Assembly: GCF_028776105.2 (NCBI RefSeq)
Contig: NZ_CP145606.1
Span: 2,142,086-2,206,085 of the forward strand
DNA length: 64,000 nt
Reading direction: 5' to 3'
Source of the DNA: Neisseria leonii
GTDB lineage: Bacteria > Pseudomonadota > Gammaproteobacteria > Burkholderiales > Neisseriaceae
This document shows, in pieces, positions 44,186 to 53,847 of the stretch. Position 1 is the stretch's first letter; each line of letters opens with the position of its first letter. The translations under genes and the position numbers were made by a program. The notes under the pieces were generated by a model that saw only the letters and a program-made list of their open reading frames with translations, was not told the origin of the DNA and searched no databases.

Positions 44186-45751
44186 ATGACCCAAGACAAA
44201 ATTCTGATTCTCGATTTCGGTTCGCAGGTAACCCAACTGATTGCGCGCCGTGTCCGCGAGGCGCATGTTTATTGCGAGCTGCACCCCTACGATATGCCTT
44301 TGGACGACATCAAAGCGTTCCGTCCCAAAGGTATTATTCTTTCCGGCGGCCCCAATTCGGTGTACGAATCCGATTATCAGGCCGATACCGGCCTGTTTGA
44401 TTTGGGCGTGCCGGTGCTGGGCATCTGCTACGGTATGCAGTTTATGGCACACCATCTGGGCGGCGCAGTATCGCCCGGCAACCAGCGCGAATTCGGCTAT
44501 GCCCAAGTGAAAACCGTCGACAGCGAATTGACGCAGGGGATTTCAGACGGCCTGCCCAATACGCTGGACGTGTGGATGAGCCACGGCGACAAAGTATCCA
44601 AGCTGCCCGATGGCTTTGCCGTGATCGGCGATACGCCGAGTTGTCCGATTGCCATGATGGAACACGCCGAAAAACGGTTCTACGGCATTCAGTTTCACCC
44701 CGAAGTCACCCACACCAAACAGGGGCGTGCCCTGTTGAACCGTTTCGTATTGGATATTTGCGGGGTCCAACCCTCTTGGACCATGCCCAATTACATAGAC
44801 GAAGCCGTGGCCAAAATCCGCGAACAGGTCGGCAGCGACGAAGTGATTCTCGGCCTGTCGGGCGGTGTCGATTCCAGTGTGGCCGCCGCTTTAATCCACC
44901 GTGCCATCGGCGACCAGCTGACCTGCGTGTTTGTCGATCACGGCCTGCTGCGCCTGAACGAAGGGCAGATGGTGATGGATATGTTTGCCCGAAACTTGGG
45001 CGTGCGCGTGATTCATGCCGATGCCGCCGAGCAGTTTATGGGCAAACTGGCGGGCGTAACCGATCCCGAGCAAAAACGCAAAATCATCGGCGGCGAATTT
45101 GTCGAAGTATTTGATGCCGAAGCCAAAAAACGGGTCAATGCCAAATGGTTGGCACAAGGCACGATTTATCCTGATGTGATTGAAAGTGCGGGCGCGAAAA
45201 CCAAAAAAGCCCATGCCATCAAATCGCACCACAATGTCGGCGGCCTGCCCGAGCAGATGAACCTGAAACTGCTCGAACCGCTGCGCGATCTTTTCAAAGA
45301 CGAAGTGCGCGAACTGGGCGTGGCACTCGGCCTGCCGCGCGAAATGGTTTACCGCCACCCCTTCCCCGGCCCCGGTTTGGGCGTGCGCATTTTGGGCGAA
45401 GTCAAAAAAGAATATGCCGACCTGCTGCGTCAGGCCGATGCCATTTTCATCGAAGAATTGCGCCATACCTGCGACGAAAACGGCACATCGTGGTATGACC
45501 TGACCAGTCAGGCCTTTGCCGTCTTCCTGCCTGTTAAATCCGTCGGCGTGATGGGCGACGGCCGCACTTATGATTATGTCGTTGCCCTGCGCGCCGTGAT
45601 TACCAGCGACTTTATGACCGCGCATTGGGCGGAACTGCCTTATTCCCTGCTGGGCAAAGTGTCCAACCGCATCATCAACGAAGTCAAAGGCATCAACCGC
45701 GTGGTGTACGATGTCAGCGGCAAACCGCCCGCTACCATCGAATGGGAATAA
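44186..45751 (+). CDS. guaA: GMP synthase (glutamine-hydrolysing)
   Basis: 521 residues in three domains. The class I amidotransferase has the nucleophile Cys in GICYGMQFM and His/Glu in FHPEVTHT. The ATP pyrophosphatase has [15 protein letters not shown]. The dimerisation domain has [15 protein letters not shown] near the middle and ends [17 protein letters not shown]. It converts XMP to GMP. A reversed DUS is read in frame in the amidotransferase as ISDGLPN. Confidence 0.98.
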   Translation: MTQDKILILDFGSQVTQLIARRVREAHVYCELHPYDMPLDDIKAFRPKGIILSGGPNSVYESDYQADTGLFDLGVPVLGICYGMQFMAHHLGGAVSPGNQREFGYAQVKTVDSELTQGISDGLPNTLDVWMSHGDKVSKLPDGFAVIGDTPSCPIAMMEHAEKRFYGIQFHPEVTHTKQGRALLNRFVLDICGVQPSWTMPNYIDEAVAKIREQVGSDEVILGLSGGVDSSVAAALIHRAIGDQLTCVFVDHGLLRLNEGQMVMDMFARNLGVRVIHADAAEQFMGKLAGVTDPEQKRKIIGGEFVEVFDAEAKKRVNAKWLAQGTIYPDVIESAGAKTKKAHAIKSHHNVGGLPEQMNLKLLEPLRDLFKDEVRELGVALGLPREMVYRHPFPGPGLGVRILGEVKKEYADLLRQADAIFIEELRHTCDENGTSWYDLTSQAFAVFLPVKSVGVMGDGRTYDYVVALRAVITSDFMTAHWAELPYSLLGKVSNRIINEVKGINRVVYDVSGKPPATIEWE

Positions 45752-45776
45752 AAAACGGGGCATTGCCCCGTTTTTT
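45751..45776 (+). terminator. Intrinsic terminator after guaA
   Basis: AACGGGGC and GCCCCGTT with a 3-base loop and six T. It overlaps the last base of the guaA stop codon. Confidence 0.92.
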
Positions 45777-45825
45777 GTCGGCTTGCCGTCATGTGTCCGG
45801 TGTATGAACACACGGAAATAAGAAG

Positions 45826-46097
45826 AATATTTATACCGTATCAGCGAAATTTCAGAGCAATGCAGGCAATTGGAAAAAATTCAGACGGCACTTTTGGATA
45901 CAGTTCAGTTTTTCCCGGACAAAGCTGAATCATGCGTCATTATGGTCTATGGATTGCAGTATTTTCGAGAAAGGCCGTCTGAAACAGGTAGGGCAGGTGT
46001 AATTCTAGCGTTTCAGTCATACCATACTCTTATAACTGAAAAAGTTAGATTGGCGAATTCGATACGGCATATTTTTAGAAATATGTTTAGAGAATAG
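45826..46097 (+). pseudogene. Possible gene fragment, unrecognised
   Basis: The frame reads EEYLYRISEISEQCRQLEK, then IQTALLDTVQFFPDKAE and SCVIMVYGLQYF, before entering a DUS (RERPSE) and less protein-like sequence. It has protein-like composition but no start codon in context; a TAA precedes it. I do not recognise it. It may be a decayed accessory gene whose 3' part was replaced around the DUS. Confidence 0.3.
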
Positions 46098-46107
46098 AAT
46101 ACTAAGT

Positions 46108-46135
46108 GTAGGTCGGATACGAGTATCCGACCTAC
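46108..46135. repeat. Complete REP-like palindrome with both feet
   Basis: GTAG, GTCGGATAC, loop GA, GTATCCGAC, CTAC: the whole 28 bases are self-complementary except the loop. Confidence 0.85.
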
Positions 46136-46313
46136 CCAAGCTGAAATACCGGTTCCAGACGGCATTGTATGTAGGGTGTATGGTGCAGCCAGCTACGCAC
46201 TGAAACAGGTAGAGCGGGCGTATTGATTGGAAAGTTGATGACAAAAAAAGATGGGCAAGCATAGGTTGGGTCAGGAACCAACCAAACCGATCAAATCTCC
46301 CTAGATATGATGC

Positions 46314-46361
46314 AAAGGCCGTCTGAAAACTAATTTAATTTAAGGTTTTCAGACGGCCTTT
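46314..46361. terminator. DUS inverted-pair terminator near uvrA 3' end
   Basis: AAAGGCCGTCTGAAAAC faces GTTTTCAGACGGCCTTT. It lies downstream of the uvrA stop on the minus strand. Confidence 0.8.
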
Positions 46362-46363
46362 AC

Positions 46364-46392
46364 GTAGGTCGGATACTGGTATCCGACCCTAC
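46364..46392. repeat. REP-like palindrome with both feet
   Basis: GTAG, GTCGGATAC, loop TG, GTATCCGAC, one extra C, CTAC. It directly abuts the DUS-pair terminator. Confidence 0.78.
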
Positions 46393-46422
46393 CGTGTGGC
46401 TTGTGCCATATAGCTTTAATCA

Positions 46423-49260
46423 TTATTTCAAAATGTTTCCTAAATATCTCCCTGTATAACTCCCCCCAACTTTCGCCACCTCCTCAGGGCTGCCCTTGGC
46501 AATAATCCGTCCTCCGCCGTCGCCGCCTTCCGGTCCCAAGTCGACAATATAGTCTGCGGTTTTAATCACATCAAGGTTATGTTCGATAATCACAATCGAG
46601 TTGCCTTTGCCTTTCAGACGGCCTATGACTTCCAATAATAAAGCGATGTCGGCGAAGTGCAGGCCGGTGGTGGGTTCGTCGAGAATATATAAAGTGCGGC
46701 CGGTGTCGCGTTTGGAGAGTTCGAGGGCGAGTTTGACGCGCTGGGCTTCGCCGCCGGAGAGGGTGGTGGCGGACTGGCCGAGGCGGATGTAGCCTAAGCC
46801 GACGTCTGTCAGGGTTTGCAGTTTACGGGCGACGGCGGGCACGGCATCGAAGAATTGGCGGGCTTCTTCTACGGTCATGTCGAGCACTTGGCTGATGTTT
46901 CTGCCTTTGTATTGCACTTCCAGTGTTTCGCGGTTGTAGCGTTTGCCGTGGCACACTTCGCAGGGGACGTAAACGTCGGGCAAAAAGTGCATTTCGACTT
47001 TGATGACGCCGTCGCCCTGGCAGGCTTCGCAGCGGCCGCCTTTGACGTTGAAGGAGAAGCGGCCGACGCTGTAACCGCGTTCGCGCGACAGGGGTACGCC
47101 GGCGAAGAGTTCGCGAATCGGTGTGAATAAGCCGGTGTAGGTGGCGGGGTTGGAACGCGGGGTGCGGCCGATGGGGGACTGGTCGACGTTGATGACTTTG
47201 TCGAGATGTTCCAGGCCTGTGATGTCGTCATACGGTGCGGGTTCTTCGTGGGCGCGGTTGAGTTCGCGGGCGGTGATTTTGGCCAGCGTGTCGTTAATCA
47301 GGGTGGATTTGCCGCTGCCTGAAACGCCTGTGATGCAGGTGATTAAACCCAAAGGCAGTTCTAACGTTACATTTTTCAAATTATTGCCGCGCGCGCCTGT
47401 TAAAACCAACATTTTTTCAGGATTGACGGGGGTTCGTTTTTCAGGCTGCCTGATTTGTTTTTTACCGCTTAAATATTGACCTGTAACGGATTTTTCGCAA
47501 GCTGCCACTTTGTCGGGCGTATCGGCAATGATGACGCTGCCGCCGTGTTCGCCCGCGCCCGGTCCCATATCGACCACGAAATCGGCTTCGCGTATCGCGT
47601 CTTCGTCGTGTTCGACCACAATCACGCTGTTGCCCAAATCGCGCAGGCGTTTGAGGGTAGCGAGCAGGCGGTCGTTGTCGCGTTGGTGCAGGCCGATGGA
47701 CGGTTCGTCCAACACATACATCACGCCTGTCAGGCCGCTGCCGATTTGGCTGGCGAGACGGATACGCTGGGCTTCGCCGCCGGATAAGGTTTCGGCGGAG
47801 CGGCTCAAATTCAGATAATCGAGGCCGACGTTAATCAGAAAGCCCAAACGCTCGGTGATTTCTTTGAGGATTTTTTCGGCAATCTGTTTTTTGTTGCCTG
47901 CCAAATCGAGTTGTTCAAAAAATTCGTGGGTTTTGGTGAGCGGCCAGGCGGAGATTTCGTGCAGCGGCTGTTTGCTCACATAGACATAACGCGCTTCTTT
48001 GCGCAGGCGCGCGCCGCCGCAGCTCGGGCAGGCTTTGTGGCTTTGGTATTGCAGCAATTCTTCGCGCACGGTGTTGGAATCGGTTTCGCGGAAACGGCGT
48101 TCCAGATTGGGGATAATCCCTTCAAAGGCGTGGCTGCGGTTGAAGGTGGTGCCTTTTTCGGAAAGGTAGCGGAATTCGATGACTTCTTTGCCCGAGCCGT
48201 GCAGAACGGTTTTTTTCACTTTTTCAGGCAGGTCTTCAAACGGGGTATCGACATCGAAGCCGTAATGGGCGGCCAGCGACTGAATCATTTGGAAATAAAA
48301 CTGGTTGCGCTTGTCCCAGCCTTTAACCGCACCGGCGGCCAGCGACAACTCGGGGTGCATGACGACACGTTCGGGGTCGAAGAAATTCATATTGCCCAAG
48401 CCGTCGCAGGTGGGGCAGGCGCCGACGGGATTGTTGAAGGAAAACAGGCGCGGCTCCAATTCGGGCAGGCTGTATGAACATACGGGGCAGGCAAATCGGG
48501 CGGAAAACCAATGTTCCTGACCGCTTTCCATGTCCAAAGCCAAGGCACGCTCGCCGCCGTGGCGCAGCGCGGTTTCAAAACTTTCCGCCAAACGCTGTTT
48601 GATGTCGGCTTTCACTTTCACGCGGTCGATGACCACATCGATATTGTGCTTGATGTTTTTTTCCAGCTTCGGCACTTCGTCGAGCGGGTAAATTTCGCCG
48701 TCCACGCGTACGCGGGCAAAGCCCTGCGCCTGCAAGTCGGCAAAAAAATCGGCAAACTCGCCTTTGCGTTCGCGCACGGCGGGGGCGAGAATCATCACGC
48801 GGGTGTCTTCCGGCAGCGTTAAGACGGCATCCACCATCTGCGACACGGTTTGGCTGGCCAGCGGCAGGTCGTGTTCGGGGCAGTAGGGCGTACCGACGCG
48901 GGCGTAGAGCAGGCGCAGATAATCGTGGATTTCCGTTACCGTGCCGACGGTGGAGCGCGGGTTGTGGCTGGTGGATTTCTGCTCGATGGAAATCGCAGGC
49001 GACAAACCCTCAATCAAATCCACATCGGGTTTGTCCATCATCTGCAAAAACTGGCGCGCATAGGCCGACAGGCTTTCCACATAACGGCGCTGGCCTTCGG
49101 CATAGAGCGTGTCGAAAGCCAGACTCGACTTGCCGCTGCCCGACAAACCGGTTACCACCACGAGCTTGTGGCGCGGAATATCGAGATCGATGTTTTTCAG
49201 ATTGTGCGTGCGTGCGCCGCGGATGCGGATGGTGTCGTTGTCGGTGGGCAGTTTGGACAT
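46423..49260 (-). CDS. uvrA: Excinuclease ABC subunit A
   Basis: 945 residues. The damage-sensing ATPase of nucleotide excision repair. First Walker A is [19 protein letters not shown] and the second [15 protein letters not shown]. Signature motifs are [19 protein letters not shown] and [16 protein letters not shown]. Two zinc modules are visible, [10 protein letters not shown]...CPTCDG near residue 255 and CEACQGDG...CEVCHGKRY near 740. The C-terminus is complete. Start [21 protein letters not shown] is the family norm. Confidence 0.98.
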   Translation of the reverse strand: MSKLPTDNDTIRIRGARTHNLKNIDLDIPRHKLVVVTGLSGSGKSSLAFDTLYAEGQRRYVESLSAYARQFLQMMDKPDVDLIEGLSPAISIEQKSTSHNPRSTVGTVTEIHDYLRLLYARVGTPYCPEHDLPLASQTVSQMVDAVLTLPEDTRVMILAPAVRERKGEFADFFADLQAQGFARVRVDGEIYPLDEVPKLEKNIKHNIDVVIDRVKVKADIKQRLAESFETALRHGGERALALDMESGQEHWFSARFACPVCSYSLPELEPRLFSFNNPVGACPTCDGLGNMNFFDPERVVMHPELSLAAGAVKGWDKRNQFYFQMIQSLAAHYGFDVDTPFEDLPEKVKKTVLHGSGKEVIEFRYLSEKGTTFNRSHAFEGIIPNLERRFRETDSNTVREELLQYQSHKACPSCGGARLRKEARYVYVSKQPLHEISAWPLTKTHEFFEQLDLAGNKKQIAEKILKEITERLGFLINVGLDYLNLSRSAETLSGGEAQRIRLASQIGSGLTGVMYVLDEPSIGLHQRDNDRLLATLKRLRDLGNSVIVVEHDEDAIREADFVVDMGPGAGEHGGSVIIADTPDKVAACEKSVTGQYLSGKKQIRQPEKRTPVNPEKMLVLTGARGNNLKNVTLELPLGLITCITGVSGSGKSTLINDTLAKITARELNRAHEEPAPYDDITGLEHLDKVINVDQSPIGRTPRSNPATYTGLFTPIRELFAGVPLSRERGYSVGRFSFNVKGGRCEACQGDGVIKVEMHFLPDVYVPCEVCHGKRYNRETLEVQYKGRNISQVLDMTVEEARQFFDAVPAVARKLQTLTDVGLGYIRLGQSATTLSGGEAQRVKLALELSKRDTGRTLYILDEPTTGLHFADIALLLEVIGRLKGKGNSIVIIEHNLDVIKTADYIVDLGPEGGDGGGRIIAKGSPEEVAKVGGSYTGRYLGNILK

Positions 49261-49326
49261 GGTATCGGCCGGATTCGGAAAATAAAAATAACCCGCGATT
49301 ATAACATTTTGCAGAGTGGGGAGAAA

Positions 49327-49368
49327 AAGGCCGTCTGAAAAACCGGCGGGCGGTTTTCAGACGGCCTC
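49327..49368. terminator. DUS inverted pair between uvrA and ykvA
   Basis: AAAGGCCGTCTGAAAAACCG faces CGGTTTTCAGACGGCCT. On the minus strand it ends the ykvA-type gene upstream of uvrA. Confidence 0.75.
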
Positions 49369-49379
49369 AAATGCACTCA

Positions 49380-49736
49380 TCAGCGAGATTTCAGCGCGTC
49401 CACAGCCGCTTGGGCGCGGCGTTTGATGTCGTCGGTCATATGTGCCTTCATTTGCGTATAGACCAGTGTCAGCACGGCCAAATCATCGGTAAAACCCAAA
49501 GGGCCCAGCAGGTCGGGAATGCTGTCGATGGGGCTGAGGAAATAGACCAGCGCGCCGGCGATAATCAGTTTGGCACGGCGCGGCGTGCGCGGGTCGCGGT
49601 AGAGATAGTAGAGTGCGTACAGCTGTTTGACGGCAGGCGCGCCCAAGCGTGCGGCAAATTTCGCCACCTTGGTTAAAAAGCCGTTTTCATCGAGTTTTCT
49701 GCGGCGAAAGCCGGGAATGTAGTCTTCCGGTTTCAT
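49380..49736 (-). CDS. YkvA-family (DUF1232) protein
   Basis: 118 residues from ATG with AAAGGAACCC upstream. DUF1232 occupies the middle, with RRAKLIIAGALVYFLSPIDSIPDLLGPLGFTDD containing the hallmark Y-x-x-SPIDxIPD. It has one or two membrane-associated helices. Function is unknown in the literature that I know. The upstream in-frame extension reaches into gene-free DNA and is not used. Confidence 0.85.
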   Translation of the reverse strand: MKPEDYIPGFRRRKLDENGFLTKVAKFAARLGAPAVKQLYALYYLYRDPRTPRRAKLIIAGALVYFLSPIDSIPDLLGPLGFTDDLAVLTLVYTQMKAHMTDDIKRRAQAAVDALKSR

Positions 49737-49900
49737 TATGGGTTCCTTTGCAAAATAGGGCGGAGGGGGAAACGGTGGCTTAAAGTATGGGGCAGACGGG
49801 CAGATGCAAGTGCGGCAGCGGTTCTTTTGCAGAAAATCACGCAATCATGACATAGATGCGGGATACATTTGATCGGGTATGTGGTGGGGTATCGGAAAAT

Positions 49901-49924
49901 GTCGGATTCAAGAATCCGACCTAC
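49901..49924 (-). repeat. REP-like palindrome, CTAC foot on right
   Basis: GTCGGATTC, loop AA, GAATCCGAC, CTAC. Confidence 0.78.
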
Positions 49925-50031
49925 GCTGTTATGGTACAACGGTAAACCGTATGCCCGAAATCCGGCTGTGTTGCTGCTTGCTGAAATGCGTGCAGTGATC
50001 GGATTCGGGCATCTGTCCTGCAAAATATGGC

Positions 50032-50054
50032 AGGTCGGATACTTGGTATCCGAC
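50032..50054 (+). repeat. REP-like palindrome, variant GCAG foot
   Basis: (G)CAG, GTCGGATAC, loop TTG, GTATCCGAC; one extra loop base. Confidence 0.7.
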
Positions 50055-50215
50055 ATTTGCTTTTCGATATTCGGGTTCGGCTGTCGATCGGTCGTCGAAG
50101 GTGTGTATATGGGGCCGGGGTCATTCGGTATGGTGGCCGGGTTCGGGAATCCGTTTGTCAGGTAATGCTTCTAATACGTCGGGTTTTAGGTTGGGCATTT
50201 CGTAAGATTAAGATG

Positions 50216-50240
50216 GGTCGGATTCCAGAATCCGACCTAC
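50216..50240 (-). repeat. REP-like palindrome abutting the recC stop
   Basis: GTCGGATTC, loop CA, GAATCCGAC, CTAC. It ends one base before the recC stop codon (minus strand), so the 3' end of recC runs from a DUS into a REP. Confidence 0.78.
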
Positions 50241-50241
50241 G

Positions 50242-53200
50242 TTATTCAGACGGCCTTGATGGCTGTATGTCCGTACCGCCGCAGGCGGTCAGGGCGGGGA
50301 TCAGGGTGTCGTGCAGGATTCGGGCAAACAGCGGGTCGTCGGGCGGCGGGGTTCGGCGGGCGAAGGCGGTGGCGTTTTCGGGATAGTCGGCACGGGCGGT
50401 TTGACCGCTGTTGCGGCCGAAATAGCTTTGGTGGGCGGCGGCATTCAGGCGTTCTTCGGGTGTTTTGCCGCTTTTGCTTTCCGGTTTGATAAAGGCTTGG
50501 GCGGCTTTCAAGGCGGTGTGCGGAACAAAAGGCAGCGGACGGATTTGTCCTTGGCGGTAATAATCGAGCCACGGTACGAGCAGGTCGGCGGCCGTACCGG
50601 CATCGGGCAGGGCGGTGAATGTGGCGGTTTCTTTGCCGAGAGTCAGATGATGGCCGGCAAAATGTGCCATATTTTGCGGGCGCACGGCATTCAGAATCAG
50701 GTGTTGCAGCAGGCGGGCAATGAAATGGGCGGTGCTTTCGCGGCCGGTGGTGATGCGGCCTTCGGCGGTGAGGCTGTCGAGCGATCCTTCGAGAATCATG
50801 CCGCCGATATGCAGGCGGTAGGAGGTGTCGGGCAGGGGGGCGGCTGAGAGCAGGCGGCCGTCGAGACGGCGGGCTTGGGCTTCGTATTGTTGCTGCCACA
50901 GTTTGCCCAATTCGGCTTCGGGCAGTTGCGAACGGGCGTGCAGCGGTTCGGCGGCCGTGGCAAAGTCGAGATGGCGGCGGCGGGCTTCGGTGTAGGCATC
51001 GGCCACGGCATCGGCCTGCGGCGGCTCGAAGGGTTCGGCGGCCTCGCTGTCGCTGCCGTGCCACGGGGCGCGCCAGTCGAGACGGTGGCGCAGCCAGTAG
51101 CGCGGCGGGTTTTGCCAGAATTCGATCAGGTCGGCCTGACGGATGACGGGCGGTTTGCCGCTTGGTGCGTCCTCGCCGTTTTCCGGCGGCGTGAAAAACG
51201 GGGCGGTTTCAGACGGCCTTTGGCGAGCCTGCGCATAATCGCTGCGGCTGCTGATGAGCGGGCCGTTTTGGAAATAGCGTGCGGAAAAGGGTTGCAGCGG
51301 GTGCTGTTCGATAAGCTGTTTCTGCCAAGTGCCGCTGCTGTGGCCGCACATACTGTCCAGCGTGTCGGCCAGTTCGCTGACCAGCGGCGAGGGGGCGAGT
51401 TCGTCGTTGTTGCGTATGCTGCGGCCGATGTAGGACAGATAAAGATGTTCGCGCGCGCTCATCAGGGCTTCGAGAAACAGGTAGCGGTCGTCGTCGCGGC
51501 GGGCGCGGTCGCCGGCGCGCGGGTGTTGCGCAATCAGGTCGAAGGCGGCGGCTTTGGTGTTGCGCGGGAAGGTTTTGTCGTTCAAGCCCAAGAGACAGAC
51601 GGCCTTAAACGGCAGACTGCGCATCGGTACCATGCCGCAGATGGTAATGCCGCTGCGCAAAAAGCCGGCTTCGCTTTCGCTGTCGAGAAAACGGCCGATG
51701 TGGCGCAAAACGGTTTCCGGCGGCAGTGTGCCCGAAAAACCGGCCAGTGAGGCTTCGGCCTGCCAGTCGGCCAAGGCTTCTTCCAGCTGTATTTCGGCGG
51801 CCTGATCGCTTTCGGCCGGTTGGAACAGTTCGTTTTTCAAGGTACGCAGCCGATCAATCCAGCCGACGGTATCGGCCGGAGTCTGCCAGAGGTGATAATG
51901 GCGGCTCAGGGTGCGGGCGAATTGGTGGAAACGGCTTAAAACGGGCAGGTGGCCGGTGCCGGTATGCCAGGCGGCGGTGTGCTGCCACAGGCCGCCGTTT
52001 TCGGGCAGCAGCCAGCCTGCGGTCATGCTGTCCAAGCCCTGCTGCCAGGTGTAGAGGCCGTTGCCGCCGCGCATCTGCGCGTCCCAGCCCCAGCGGATAT
52101 TGAGTTCGGCCGCCGCTTCGTGCAGCAGCGGCAGATCCTGACGGGTCAGGCCGAAGCGGGACAGGACGGCTTCGTGGCCGAGCAGTTGCAGCACGGTGTC
52201 GATTTCAAAACGGCTTTCCAATACTGCCAATGCTTGTGCCAATGCGTCGAACAGCGGACGGCGGCGGCGGATTTTGATGTCGGATACCGAATACGGCAGG
52301 GCGCGGCCGCCGGCGGTTTGGCCGAAAACGGCTTCGATAAACGGGTGGTAGGGTTCGATGTCGGGCGTGAGGACGGCGATGTCGTGCGGCTGCCAGTCGG
52401 GGTGTTGTTCGAGCAGGTCGAGCAGGTGGTCTTTCAGAATCTGCAATTCGCGCAGCGGGCTGTGGGCGGAGACGATGCGGATGCTGTTGTCGGGCGTGTG
52501 GCGCGGTTCGGGCAGTTGCAGGGTTTGAATATCGTATTGCAGGCGGTGCAGCAGGCTGTCCGAGGCGGGGGCATCGGGATAGGGGGCAAGGGCAAGCTGC
52601 GGCTCGGCCTGACTGAGTGCGTCGAAAAAGTCGCGCCCCTGTTTGCCCAAGGAAGCCAGAAGCGGGTGTCCGGCGGCTTCGAGGCCGTCTGAAACGCCGT
52701 TTTGCAGGATTTGTGCCGGGCTGATGATGTTTCCCCAATAATGTTCGCTCGGATTGAGGGCGAAAATGTGTACGTCGGTGTGTTGCGAAACGGCTTGCAG
52801 CAGTTGCAGGTGTACCGGTGCCATCACGGAAATACCGAATACGGACAGGCGCGGCGGCAGTTTCACGGCAGTGCGTTCCGGCTCCGACAAGGCGGCCGAC
52901 AGGGCGCGCCACATGCCCACGCGGTGCAGATTGCTGCCGCTGTCTTCATTCAGATAACGCCACAATTCGGCCTGCCAGATTTCGTCGCTGCCCAGATTCA
53001 GCGTACGGTTCTGCTGCCACGCATCGAGCCATTCGGGACGGTAAACCAGATATTGGTCGAAAATGTCGGCCAATTGTCCGGCCAGCTGATATGCGGCCAG
53101 GCTGCCGCCCGCCAGATAGCCGCTCAATGCGGCACGGGCGGCTGAGAAACCGCTGCCGTCGAGGCCGTCTGAAAACCGTTTCAGCAGTCGCCAGCGCATC

Positions 53201-53469
53201 ACGCCGGGCGCAAAGGGGCTGAGCGCGGGCAGGTCGGGCAGGGCTTGGCGCATCAGATGCCAGTGGAATTTGGCGGGCAGGAGGAAATTGAGATTGGCGG
53301 CGATGCCGTCGCGTCCGGCCAGAAAACGGGTGAGATAGCGGCGCATTCCCTGACTCTGCACCAGAATGTCTTCGGCGGCCAAAGGCTCGGCGGGCGGCTG
53401 CGCGCGGTGGACGGCGTGCAGCATACCGGCAAGGTCTTCGAGGCGGTTGGACTGGTACAGATACAGCAT
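50242..53469 (-). CDS. recC: Exodeoxyribonuclease V, RecC (gamma) subunit
   Basis: 1075 residues from MLYLYQSNRLEDLAGML, the usual RecC N-terminus; an upstream extension reads promoter DNA. RecC scans for Chi and clamps the RecB-RecD helicases. IRIVSAHSPLRELQILKDHLL and DIAVLTPDIEPYHPFIEAVFG are conserved RecC segments. recB and recD are not nearby, as is usual in Neisseria. Four DUS copies lie in the coding sequence, two of them read as RFSDGLDG and VSDGLEA, one as QRPSET, and the last provides the C-terminal Arg-Pro-Ser-Glu before the stop. Confidence 0.93.
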   Translation of the reverse strand: MLYLYQSNRLEDLAGMLHAVHRAQPPAEPLAAEDILVQSQGMRRYLTRFLAGRDGIAANLNFLLPAKFHWHLMRQALPDLPALSPFAPGVMRWRLLKRFSDGLDGSGFSAARAALSGYLAGGSLAAYQLAGQLADIFDQYLVYRPEWLDAWQQNRTLNLGSDEIWQAELWRYLNEDSGSNLHRVGMWRALSAALSEPERTAVKLPPRLSVFGISVMAPVHLQLLQAVSQHTDVHIFALNPSEHYWGNIISPAQILQNGVSDGLEAAGHPLLASLGKQGRDFFDALSQAEPQLALAPYPDAPASDSLLHRLQYDIQTLQLPEPRHTPDNSIRIVSAHSPLRELQILKDHLLDLLEQHPDWQPHDIAVLTPDIEPYHPFIEAVFGQTAGGRALPYSVSDIKIRRRRPLFDALAQALAVLESRFEIDTVLQLLGHEAVLSRFGLTRQDLPLLHEAAAELNIRWGWDAQMRGGNGLYTWQQGLDSMTAGWLLPENGGLWQHTAAWHTGTGHLPVLSRFHQFARTLSRHYHLWQTPADTVGWIDRLRTLKNELFQPAESDQAAEIQLEEALADWQAEASLAGFSGTLPPETVLRHIGRFLDSESEAGFLRSGITICGMVPMRSLPFKAVCLLGLNDKTFPRNTKAAAFDLIAQHPRAGDRARRDDDRYLFLEALMSAREHLYLSYIGRSIRNNDELAPSPLVSELADTLDSMCGHSSGTWQKQLIEQHPLQPFSARYFQNGPLISSRSDYAQARQRPSETAPFFTPPENGEDAPSGKPPVIRQADLIEFWQNPPRYWLRHRLDWRAPWHGSDSEAAEPFEPPQADAVADAYTEARRRHLDFATAAEPLHARSQLPEAELGKLWQQQYEAQARRLDGRLLSAAPLPDTSYRLHIGGMILEGSLDSLTAEGRITTGRESTAHFIARLLQHLILNAVRPQNMAHFAGHHLTLGKETATFTALPDAGTAADLLVPWLDYYRQGQIRPLPFVPHTALKAAQAFIKPESKSGKTPEERLNAAAHQSYFGRNSGQTARADYPENATAFARRTPPPDDPLFARILHDTLIPALTACGGTDIQPSRPSE

Positions 53470-53664
53470 GGCAAAACACCGTGGGCGAAAGTGCCGATTA
53501 TAAAGAACCGGCGCGGCGGCGGGTATATTTTTGCGGCGGCAAAAGCGCGCGTGATAGAATGGCGGCATGAATGACATACAAAAGCCGTCTGAAAAACGGG
53601 ATATGCGGTTTGCCTGTTCTCGAACCTGCTGCCTGTTTTAATCCGCTTTGCTTGTTTGAGCTTC

Positions 53665-53693
53665 GCAAAACCTCCCTTAAAGGGTGGTTTTGC
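53665..53693. repeat. Hairpin in the recC-trmB gap
   Basis: GCAAAACCTCCCTT pairs with AAGGGTGGTTTTGC with one mismatch and almost no loop. It could be a terminator-type hairpin or part of a repeat. Confidence 0.5.
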
Positions 53694-53695
53694 TT

Positions 53696-53730
53696 CGCAG
53701 AAACCCGCTTGGCTCGTTTTCAGACGGCCT
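53696..53730 (-). repeat. Repeat-like segment ending in a DUS
   Basis: CGCAGAAACCCGCTTGG then a reversed DUS. A near copy (CGCAGAAGCCCGCTTGG) is at 62128-62144 and a shorter version, CGCAGAAACCCG plus DUS on the other strand, at 42972-42999. Confidence 0.45.
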
Positions 53731-53847
53731 GTTTATCGAAAATTTTTTGCGGCAGGCTTGGACGGCGGCGGATTGCGCCGTTGTGTGCCGCCTGCAGCAT
53801 CAGCCAGCCCCGCTGCCGTACCGGCTGCGGAGAGAACGGAATGCAGT

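Larger units (their letters stand above)
45777..46422. other. Long intergenic stretch between guaA and uvrA
   Basis: About 650 bases, more AT-rich than the flanks. It holds a probable gene fragment (about 45825-45990), two REP-like palindromes, single DUS at about 45972 and a DUS pair at 46314-46361. No intact gene is supported; the frames that remain open are short and lack ribosome sites. Confidence 0.6.
49737..50241. other. Gene-free stretch between the YkvA gene and recC
   Basis: About 500 bases with three clear REP-like palindromes and one decayed copy (near 50137-50152). No promoter with strong consensus and no coding frame with a ribosome site was found. Confidence 0.7.
53470..53847. 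other. Intergenic stretch between recC and trmB
   Basis: 378 bases with divergent promoters expected. It contains two DUS (one at about 53584, one reversed at about 53720), a strong hairpin (53665-53693) and a repeat-like segment shared with two other loci. No gene is supported; the trmB frame is open upstream only by chance. Confidence 0.6.

Noticed and set aside
6233..50240. Recurrent short repeats as a possible CRISPR array
   Set aside because: The copies are palindromic, scattered singly or in pairs over 44 kb, in both orientations and without regular spacers or cas genes.
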